12,049 nt of DNA. Source: Candidatus Uhrbacteria bacterium RIFCSPHIGHO2_02_FULL_57_19. GTDB lineage: Bacteria; Patescibacteriota; Patescibacteriia; 2-12-FULL-57-11. Made by a program: the position numbers and the translations under genes. A model generated the notes under the pieces. The model did not search any database. It worked only from the letters and a program-made list of their open reading frames with translations, and was not told the DNA's origin. The DNA lies in assembly GCA_001791115.1 (NCBI GenBank), contig MGDZ01000052.1, positions 1-12,049 of the forward strand, in the 5' to 3' direction. This document shows positions 6,403-12,049 of the stretch, in pieces (position 1 is the first letter of the stretch; the number at the start of each line of letters is the position of its first letter).

Positions 6403-6424
6403 AGTGTACATTACCCTAAAATAT

Positions 6425-7372
6425 ATGCGCCATTTAATTTCGTTAAAAGAACAAAGCAAGGAAGATATTCGAAAAATTTTGGACATCGCCCAAAAGCTGA
6501 AGGCAAGGCACAAAACAGGCGAAATCACGAATCTCCTACCGAACAAAACCCTGATCATGCTGTTCCAAAAAACCTCAACCCGCACCCGCCTGTCTTTTGA
6601 GGCTGGAATGACGGAGCTTGGTGGACACGCTATTTTTGTTGATTCCCGCACCTCGCAATTTTCAGTAACCGATTTTGGCGACGAAATAAAAGCCGTAATG
6701 TGTTTTGGAGACATTTTAATGTTCCGCGCGATAGCCGCTGCCGATGTCGTCCTCGCGGCCGCCTTTAATAAAATTCCCGTCATTGACGCCTGCAGCGAAA
6801 AATACCATCCTTGCCAGGCGCTTGGCGATATTTTAACCATGTCAGAATACTCGGGCGAACTGGAAAATGTTAAAAAAATAGCCTGGCTCGGGATTGAAAA
6901 TAACATTTCCAACACTCTAAAGCTGGCCTGCGCCAAGCTGGGAATAAAAGTTGCTATTGCCGCGCCCGAGGCCAATGAACCGCCAATTGATAAAGGGTTA
7001 AACTCCATGACCGATGCCACAGGGAATGTGAGCTATACGAAAGACGTGAGGGAGGCGGTCTCCGGCGCCGACTATGTACATACCGACACGTGGATGGATA
7101 TGGAATTTTTTGAAGGAGGAAAAATCAAACCGCAATTCGCCGAAGAGTATGAACGCCGGAAGAAAATCTTCGCGCCGTACCAATTGAATGCCGAACTGAT
7201 AGATAACTACGCTCCGCGGGCTAAAATCATGCATTGTATGCCCTGCCATGTCGGCTATGAAATAACAAGGGATGCAATTGACCACCCAAACTCAATTATC
7301 TTTGACCAGGCGGAAAATCGCTTGCATATACAAAAAGCTATCATCCTCTGGCTTTTGGATAAGAAAATTTAA
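6425..7372 (+). CDS. argF: ornithine carbamoyltransferase family protein
   Basis: The 315-residue protein belongs to the aspartate/ornithine carbamoyltransferase fold, which transfers the carbamoyl group of carbamoyl phosphate to an amine; the canonical product is citrulline. Visible motifs are KTSTRTRLSFE (carbamoyl-phosphate loop), HPCQALGDILTM (carbamoyl-phosphate His and Gln), LGIENNISNTL (ornithine side, usually GDxNNxxNS), DTWMDME (usually DVWxSMG), and HCMPCHVGYEITRDAID before FDQAENRLHIQKA. Two positions differ from classical OTC: HCLPxHRG has Val instead of the usual Arg, and DxWxSM has Asp instead of Ser. Substrate may therefore not be ornithine. ATG 6425 is chosen over the upstream GTG 6398, which lies in a hairpin. 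No ribosome-binding site is evident. The gene is AT-richer than its neighbours, has no other arginine genes nearby, and lies between a dead transposase and an asnB fragment, suggesting it was acquired. Confidence 0.82.
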   Translation: MRHLISLKEQSKEDIRKILDIAQKLKARHKTGEITNLLPNKTLIMLFQKTSTRTRLSFEAGMTELGGHAIFVDSRTSQFSVTDFGDEIKAVMCFGDILMFRAIAAADVVLAAAFNKIPVIDACSEKYHPCQALGDILTMSEYSGELENVKKIAWLGIENNISNTLKLACAKLGIKVAIAAPEANEPPIDKGLNSMTDATGNVSYTKDVREAVSGADYVHTDTWMDMEFFEGGKIKPQFAEEYERRKKIFAPYQLNAELIDNYAPRAKIMHCMPCHVGYEITRDAIDHPNSIIFDQAENRLHIQKAIILWLLDKKI

Positions 7373-7497
7373 GAAATCAAACCGTAGTCAGCAATCTTGA
7401 CCCCGTTAGAAGTCCAGAATAAGCAACCGATTTCAGTATGGTTTAAGGCGTGCCACTTATCACTTTCACCTGCCCATAAACAAAAGTCGTACTTAGA
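7373..7497 (+). other. non-coding or unrecognised gene remnant
   Basis: About 125 bases follow the carbamoyltransferase stop. On the minus strand an open frame ends here (stop at 7369-7371) and its last roughly 40 residues read like protein (KYDFCLWAGESDKWHALNHT). Its upstream half, however, is antisense to the asnB fragment. It may be the tail of a lost gene on the minus strand; I do not recognise the family. Confidence 0.3.
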
Positions 7498-7733
7498 CTG
7501 CCCGATCACGTACTCGTCGAGTTCAGGTGTGGTTGGTTCTCGTTGACTTCGAAATGGCTTTGGACGGAATTGAGACCGTGCGGAGATGAGATTTTTCTCG
7601 GAAAGCATTTTTTGGAGGAATATTTCAATAGCATCGAGCTCGCCCGTCATTGGCAAGAGCATTGCATCGTGACAATCATGCAGTGATCCTCTCCTTCATC
7701 GTTCCTTTTGAATTATGGTGCAGATGATTTTTA
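7498..7733 (+). pseudogene. C-terminal remnant of a second asparagine synthetase
   Basis: Read on the + strand in the frame of 7501, bases 7498-7665 translate to 56 residues. They align without gaps to the C-terminal region of the intact AsnB in this window, 33 of 56 identical by hand count. Shared blocks are GWFS-TSKW, GDEIF-G and EYF---ELA--W-EHC. After 7665 the match moves to another frame (7671 onward), giving NHAVILSFIVPFELW against NHSVILSRVLMFELW, then TGA at 7725-7727. This is therefore the 3' end of a diverged AsnB paralogue with a frameshift and an early stop, and with the first 500 or so codons gone. It lies immediately upstream of the carbamoyltransferase operon. The region is AT-richer than the intact asnB. 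Confidence 0.85.
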
Positions 7734-7874
7734 AAAACGACTTAATCCTGATCGGCTGCTAGCTGCGGTTCGGACGCTTGATGTACGGGACCGCGTCTGA
7801 GTGACAGGAGCGAATTTTACAAAGGCGGACGTAATTGATAGACTACTGAGCAGTTTCGACTTACGTAATGCGCG
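7734..7874 (+). other. leader region of the carbamoyltransferase operon
   Basis: These 141 bases hold no gene. They should contain the operon promoter if the operon is still expressed independently, but I could not find a convincing -35/-10 pair or a strong ribosome-binding site before the ATG at 7875. Confidence 0.4.
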
Positions 7875-9713
7875 ATGATCAAAGCCGGGCGTAGTGTCAC
7901 GAACATTCTCGGAATATCCGCCTTCTATCATGACAGTGCGGCGTGTTTGGTGCGGGACGGCACAATCATCGCCGCTGCCCAAGAAGAAAGGTTTACCCGA
8001 AAGAAACACGACCCGCGATTTCCTTCTCAGGCCATCGAGTGGTGTCTTCGTGCCGGCAATCTACCCGTATCGGACATCGACTACGTCGCCTTTTACGAGA
8101 AACCTTTTTTAAAGTTCGAACGCCTGCTCGAAACGTACCTCGCCTTCGCGCCGCGCGGACTCGCATCCTTTCTTTCTGCGATGCCGGTCTGGCTTAAGCA
8201 GAAACTCTGGATCAAAGACATTATTTCAAGAAAGATCGGATTTACCGGGCCCATCCTCTTTCCAGAGCATCATGAGTCACATGCCGCGTCTGCGTTCTAT
8301 CCGTCGCCGTTTCGCGAAGCGGCCTTTCTTACCATTGACGGGGTCGGCGAGTGGACGACCACGAGCTTCGGAGTCGGTGAAGGAAATATCATTCGAATGC
8401 AGGCAGAACTGCGTTTCCCTCACTCGCTCGGACTTCTGTACTCGGCATTCACATACTACCTAGGGTTCAAAGTGAACTCGGCGGAGTATAAGGTTATGGG
8501 CCTTGCTCCATACGGGAAACCGCATTTCAAGGATGTGATCCTCCATGAGCTCATGGACCTGAAGTCCGACGGGTCATTCCAGTTGAATCTAAAGTACTTC
8601 AATTATTGCACGGGCCTGACCATGACCAGCAACGAATTTCACCGGTTGTTTGGCGGGCCGCCGCGTACTCCTGAGTCGGAGATTTCCCAGCGGGACATGG
8701 ACATCGCCGCATCACTGCAGGCCGTAACTGATGAGATTGTACTTCGAATGGCGCGACACGTGCGGAGAGTGACGCAGAAACGCACTCTCTGCCTTGCTGG
8801 AGGAGTTGCGCTCAATTGTGTAGCCAATGCAAAGATTCTACGCGAAGGAATTTTTGATGACATCTGGATTCAGCCGGCGGCGGGAGACGCGGGGGGAGCG
8901 CTTGGGGCGGCCCTGGCCGTTTGGTACCAACATCTCAACAATCCGCGCCACGCAGATGGTGAGTTGGATCGCATGCAGGGCGCGTTCCTCGGCCCGGAAT
9001 TTTCGAACGACGAAATCTTGTCATTTCTGGAGAAACATCGAATTCCATATCGCCGCATAGCTCGCGAAGAACTCCCTAAGGAAGTAGCACGGCTTATAGC
9101 CGATCAGAATGTGTGCGGCTGGTTCCAGGGGAAGATGGAGTTTGGTCCGCGGGCACTGGGGGCGCGATCAATTGTGGGGGATGCACGATCAGCCAGAATG
9201 CAGTCGTTAATGAATTTGAAAATCAAATTTCGTGAGAGCTTCCGGCCGTTTGCGCCGTCAGTGCTCGCCGAGCAAGCTTCCTCATATTTTGAGATTGATC
9301 GCCCGAGCCCTTATATGCTTTTAGTTGCGGACGTCAGACCAACACACCGCATCCCCGTGAATCCCAGTGATGCCGGAATTTCAGGACTAGATGTTTTGTG
9401 TGTGAGACGTTCAACAATTCCTGCAGTGACACACGTTGATTACAGCGCCCGGCTCCAGACGGTCCACCGGGATACGAACCCCCTGTACCATGCGTTGCTT
9501 TCGGAGTTTTATTCTTCGTATGGATGCCCCGTGATCATCAATACTTCGTTTAACGTGCGGGGAGAACCCATTGTCTGCACTCCTCACGACGCGTACAGTT
9601 GTTTTATGCGGACAAAGATGGATTACCTTGTAATCGGCGGATTCCTATTATCAAAAGCAGATCAACCAGCCTCGGATCTATCACAGTGGCAAAAAGAATT
9701 TGACCCCGATTGA
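7875..9713 (+). CDS. O-carbamoyltransferase, NodU/TobZ/CmcH family
   Basis: The 612-residue enzyme transfers a carbamoyl group from carbamoyl phosphate, through a carbamoyl-adenylate intermediate, to a hydroxyl on a sugar or other acceptor, as NodU and TobZ do. The Kae1-like N-terminal domain shows NILGISAFYHDSAACLV (10-26), EERFTRKKHD, the His motif EHHESHAASAF (131-141), DGVGEW, EYKVMGLAPYGKP (204-216) and LAGGVALNCVANAK (307-320). PAAGDAGGALGAAL (334-347) closes the nucleotide site. The YrdC-like C-terminal domain has GWFQGKMEFGPRALGARSI (415-433), SFRPFAPSVL and INTSFNVRGEPIV (555-567). All key motifs are intact and the length is typical. Most relatives begin near residue 9, so eight extra residues precede the conserved start; no closer start codon exists. 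It leads a four-gene operon, with the next start 3 bases after its stop. Confidence 0.93.
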   Translation: MIKAGRSVTNILGISAFYHDSAACLVRDGTIIAAAQEERFTRKKHDPRFPSQAIEWCLRAGNLPVSDIDYVAFYEKPFLKFERLLETYLAFAPRGLASFLSAMPVWLKQKLWIKDIISRKIGFTGPILFPEHHESHAASAFYPSPFREAAFLTIDGVGEWTTTSFGVGEGNIIRMQAELRFPHSLGLLYSAFTYYLGFKVNSAEYKVMGLAPYGKPHFKDVILHELMDLKSDGSFQLNLKYFNYCTGLTMTSNEFHRLFGGPPRTPESEISQRDMDIAASLQAVTDEIVLRMARHVRRVTQKRTLCLAGGVALNCVANAKILREGIFDDIWIQPAAGDAGGALGAALAVWYQHLNNPRHADGELDRMQGAFLGPEFSNDEILSFLEKHRIPYRRIAREELPKEVARLIADQNVCGWFQGKMEFGPRALGARSIVGDARSARMQSLMNLKIKFRESFRPFAPSVLAEQASSYFEIDRPSPYMLLVADVRPTHRIPVNPSDAGISGLDVLCVRRSTIPAVTHVDYSARLQTVHRDTNPLYHALLSEFYSSYGCPVIINTSFNVRGEPIVCTPHDAYSCFMRTKMDYLVIGGFLLSKADQPASDLSQWQKEFDPD

Positions 9714-9716
9714 TCT

Positions 9717-10127
9717 ATGGCAGTCGAAGAATCGAAGACGCTTGAAAATGAGGTTCTCCCAACACCGCGTGAGTTCGGCCGCGCCGGAGCGATTATAGGT
9801 TTTATCCTCGGGGGGTTGCTGCTGCTACGGCAGTCACCCACCGCACCGTATGTTTTTCTTGGCGGCGCTGTATTGTACTTTCTTGGCCGATGGTTACCGA
9901 CTGTGCTCGCTCCCATTTCAGGAGGGTGGACGCGAGCCGCCCGAGTCATCGGTGAGTTAATAAGTCAGCTAATCCTCATCCTCTTCTATATCTGCGTCCT
10001 TACGCCGGTCGCACTCGTTGCCCGGATCTGGGGCAAGAGGTTTCTTGACGTGGCGGTTGACAAAAGTACAGCGAGCTACTGGCGTCATCGCGTTATTTCC
10101 TCATCGGAATATGAACGACAGTTTTAA
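9717..10127 (+). CDS. SxtJ-like small membrane protein
   Basis: The 136-residue protein has three hydrophobic segments at about 22-38, 43-58 and 82-105, then a soluble tail. The third segment and tail (ILFYICVLTPVALVARIWGKRFLDV...SYW) match the SxtJ family, named from the saxitoxin cluster. Members usually accompany NodU-type carbamoyltransferases, and the closing EYERQF also fits. Its biochemical role is not established. Given the constant pairing, it may hold the carbamoyltransferase at the membrane (inference). The start is 3 bases after the previous stop, and its end overlaps the next gene by 17 bases. Confidence 0.82.
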   Translation: MAVEESKTLENEVLPTPREFGRAGAIIGFILGGLLLLRQSPTAPYVFLGGAVLYFLGRWLPTVLAPISGGWTRAARVIGELISQLILILFYICVLTPVALVARIWGKRFLDVAVDKSTASYWRHRVISSSEYERQF

Positions 10128-11478
10128 ACCAACATTGGCAACCCGGGTTGCGCTTTTTTTTTCTTTGGCCGCGGGAATTGGGTTGAATCCGCTGACAGTG
10201 ACATGGTTTTTTGTTTCGGATCGCGAACTTTCGTTTCTTTCGGCTGCGCTAATTTTGTTTGTGAACATTGTCTTTCTGTTGCTCGGCATTGCTTTACTTG
10301 TTGTGAGGAGAAAACGCGCTGTATTTTCCGTCATCCTCTTCACTGGAGTATTAGCCATAGTTACGCTGACCTCGCTGACCGCCTCGGAGATTTTTTTATC
10401 TGCGTTGTCTAAAAAAGGTGGATTTGGAAAATTTCAAAATAGGTTTTTCGGTAAAAATCCTATAGTCCGTGCGTACGAACCAACAGAACGACTATATCTC
10501 CATCCGTACTATTTTTTCGGCCTCTCGCGCGACCCCGCCATCATCAGTCAGACAAGTTCGACTGTTCTTTCGTACAGTCCGTCGCTGTTCCGTGGCGCTA
10601 GTCCTGAATCGCGTGGAACGCGAAAGCTTGCTTTTTTAGTCGGAGGGTCAGCGGCATTCGGATCGTACAGTTCCAGCAATGAAACGACGCTCTCCGGTTC
10701 CTTAAACACGTTGCAGGATGAATACCTGGTGGTAAATGCAGCTAATCCAAGCTGGATGTCCCTCCAGGAATTTTATCGTGTTGCCGTTGAGCTCATCGAC
10801 TACCAACCGGAGCTTATCATCGCGCTTGACGGATACAACGACGCGAGCAACGGCTATCAGAGGTATGCACGAGGTGATGAAGAGCTACTGAATGCGCCGC
10901 TTTTTTATTCTGAATTGCTGGACATTGTTACTCGCACCCAAAAACGAGAATCGCGGTTGATCTCCATCACCTCCCGGCTGCATTTTCCGCCATTTCCGCG
11001 TACTCTCGAGTTCTTCAATCGTTTACTCCCCCCACTTCGTTTAGTGAGGCAATCAATGGCGGTACCGGTTGACTCGCCGCAGATCGACCGAAGTGCCCTT
11101 GAAAAACATGCGCAACAAACAGCTGAACGTTACGTGAAGAACCTTCGACTCATGCGGACGATTACGGACTCTGCCGAGAGCAAGTTTGTTGTCGTTTTCC
11201 AACCCGTGCTCTTTCAGCATGCAAACGTCTCTTCCGAAGCTCGTTCCATCTTTGAGTTTCAGAAACGTGAGGACTTTTTGTACTATCTTGACGCGTTTCG
11301 CGAGTACGTCTTGACAAGTGCTTCTGATCTGAATATCGTGGATGCCAGCTCGATATTTGATCCAACTCTCAAGGACGGTGTTCCTGTGGAACAACTGTTT
11401 GTCGATCCGGTACATCTTACGGATGCAGGTTTTCAAAAACTAGCACAAGAACTCATTCCTATTATTTTACGATTATGA
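10111..11478 (+). CDS. membrane-anchored SGNH/GDSL hydrolase-fold protein
   Basis: The 455-residue protein has about three N-terminal membrane helices (roughly 12-35, 42-65, 70-93) and then a large domain, probably extracytoplasmic. That domain carries SGNH blocks: LVGGSAAFGS with the nucleophile Ser180, an asparagine-containing segment NAANPSW (about 209-215), LDGYNDASN giving Gly241 and Asn243, and DPVHLTDAG giving Asp432 and His435. The catalytic set is thus complete. Such proteins act as esterases or O-acyltransferases on surface glycans, as in the AlgJ/AlgX, DltD and peptidoglycan acetylation systems. The ATG at 10111 is chosen because it begins just before the first helix and overlaps the SxtJ-like gene by only 17 bases; the frame is open further upstream. 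Its stop overlaps the next start as ATGA. The acceptor and acyl group are unknown. Confidence 0.82.
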   Translation: MNDSFKPTLATRVALFFSLAAGIGLNPLTVTWFFVSDRELSFLSAALILFVNIVFLLLGIALLVVRRKRAVFSVILFTGVLAIVTLTSLTASEIFLSALSKKGGFGKFQNRFFGKNPIVRAYEPTERLYLHPYYFFGLSRDPAIISQTSSTVLSYSPSLFRGASPESRGTRKLAFLVGGSAAFGSYSSSNETTLSGSLNTLQDEYLVVNAANPSWMSLQEFYRVAVELIDYQPELIIALDGYNDASNGYQRYARGDEELLNAPLFYSELLDIVTRTQKRESRLISITSRLHFPPFPRTLEFFNRLLPPLRLVRQSMAVPVDSPQIDRSALEKHAQQTAERYVKNLRLMRTITDSAESKFVVVFQPVLFQHANVSSEARSIFEFQKREDFLYYLDAFREYVLTSASDLNIVDASSIFDPTLKDGVPVEQLFVDPVHLTDAGFQKLAQELIPIILRL

Positions 11479-11633
11479 GATACACAAGTATCATACGTGA
11501 GTTTTTTGACTATCTGAAAGAAAAGAAAAAATGGTGGCTTGTGCCGCTTATTGCGTTTTTTATTTTATTCGGGGTGTTGGCGGTCTTTAGCAATTCTTCT
11601 CCATTCGCACCATTTATATACACCTTATTCTAA
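11475..11633 (+). CDS. DUF5989-like small membrane protein
   Basis: The 52-residue protein starts at an ATG overlapping the preceding stop (ATGA). It has an N-terminal amphipathic stretch IIREFFDYLKEKKKWW, one membrane helix (about residues 20-38) and the ending APFIYTLF. This pattern of FW/FF-x-LKE-KKWW, helix and APFIYTLF is characteristic of DUF5989 proteins, which are repeatedly found beside SxtJ and NodU-type carbamoyltransferases. Function is unknown; a scaffold or assembly partner at the membrane is plausible. It is easily missed because of its size. Confidence 0.85.
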   Translation: MRYTSIIREFFDYLKEKKKWWLVPLIAFFILFGVLAVFSNSSPFAPFIYTLF

Positions 11634-11655
11634 AATCCACTTCGATGCATCTCCG

Positions 11656-11679
11656 AAAAAAACGCCGCGTTGAGCGCGG
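11656..11679 (-). terminator. intrinsic terminator of the MBOAT gene
   Basis: Read on the minus strand, the stem CCGCG-CTCAA-CGCGG (11679-11665) is followed after two bases (CG) by seven T residues (11662-11656). It lies about 37 bases beyond the MBOAT stop. On the + strand no T-run follows, so it is mainly a terminator for the minus-strand gene in this convergent gap. Confidence 0.72.
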
Positions 11680-11715
11680 AGTAAGAGTACGTTTCTAGAT
11701 CAGGTGAGCAAAGAC

Positions 11716-12049
11716 CTAGAATTGGTAATAGAGGAAAGTAGCTTGTTTGTAATTCAAATACACCAAACAGGCGACGAGGATCAGCGCTGCCGCAACTGCG
11801 GCGCGTTTTGTTGTGGAATAATGTATTTGGAATGAATTTGGAAGGAATTGGGTAATGCCGAGCGCGAGAGTGATAAATATCAAAGCCCAGCCGCTTACCG
11901 GGAGAGGTCCCCAGACGCCGGCAAGTTTGGCCAGCATGAGTTTGGTTGCCGCCAGACTTTCGCTTCGGAACGGGATCCAGCCGATCGATATTAGGGCGAA
12001 GGTTCCAGCGCGGCGGACCAGCGCCGGGAGCCGGTCATACCAGCGTTTG
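11716..12049 (-). CDS. MBOAT-family O-acyltransferase, C-terminal part (start outside window)
   Basis: On the minus strand the frame is open from the window edge (12048) to TAG at 11718-11716, about 110 residues. It reads KRWYDRLPALVRRAGTFALI, then the block GWIPFRSESLAATKLMLAKL, then two hydrophobic helices and the ending FLYYQF. The order WxxFR-xES-LxxA, paired helices and a terminal F-x-Y-x-QF tail is that of AlgI/DltB-type membrane-bound O-acyltransferases. These pass an acyl group across the membrane to a surface polymer, usually working with an SGNH partner. The catalytic His region lies upstream and is not visible. It converges on the carbamoyltransferase operon, whose SGNH protein is the obvious candidate partner. 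Confidence 0.8.
   Translation of the reverse strand, partial: KRWYDRLPALVRRAGTFALISIGWIPFRSESLAATKLMLAKLAGVWGPLPVSGWALIFITLALGITQFLPNSFQIHYSTTKRAAVAAALILVACLVYLNYKQATFLYYQF

Noticed and set aside
7369..7662. 97-residue minus-strand frame after the carbamoyltransferase-like gene
   Set aside because: Its 5' half is antisense to the asnB fragment, so it is not an intact gene. Only the last 40 or so residues (7372-7497) might be a real remnant, and I cannot identify it.
10018..10110. Longer SGNH-protein start at 10018
   Set aside because: The extra 31 residues lie entirely within the SxtJ-like gene in another frame and do not look like conserved protein; ATG 10111 fits normal operon overlap.

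Overview
The window looks like a surface-polysaccharide or glycoconjugate locus of an uncultured bacterium, interrupted by a mobile-element zone. Genes are tightly packed and use the standard code: TGG for Trp, TGA as a real stop. Flanking genes are GC-rich, while the middle (about 6.4-7.7 kb) is visibly richer in AT. The transposase types, the compact layout and the form of the carbamoyltransferase-like gene are compatible with a candidate-phyla lineage such as Patescibacteria, but I cannot assign the organism with confidence.

Left block (1-4556, + strand): the 3' part of myo-inositol-1-phosphate synthase, a WaaE-like family 2 glycosyltransferase, a complete glutamine-hydrolysing asparagine synthetase (AsnB) and a dolichyl-phosphate-glucose/mannose-synthase-like glycosyltransferase. 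The genes nearly touch and probably form one transcription unit. The starts of asnB and of the second glycosyltransferase are each directly preceded by an imperfect tandem array of 7-bp units. Each array also contains the stop codon of the gene before it.

Middle block (4557-7874): a complete IS481-type insertion sequence (4728-5814) with 15-bp perfect inverted-repeat cores and a TGAAT target duplication. Its transposase stop codon lies in the duplicated target. Directly after it comes an IS200/IS605 Y1 transposase killed by two in-frame stops, with three hairpins behind it. Next is an AT-richer ornithine carbamoyltransferase family gene, and then a decayed C-terminal fragment of a second asparagine synthetase (7498-7733).

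Right block (7875-11633, + strand): a four-gene operon of NodU/TobZ-type O-carbamoyltransferase, SxtJ-like membrane protein, membrane-anchored SGNH hydrolase-fold protein and a 52-residue DUF5989-like membrane protein (found by reading the sequence at 11475-11633). On the opposite strand, converging on it, is the C-terminal part of an MBOAT O-acyltransferase with its own intrinsic terminator. My inference is that these genes form a module that decorates a surface glycan or lipid-linked sugar with carbamoyl and acyl groups. The asnB remnant just upstream suggests the module once had its own AsnB-like gene.
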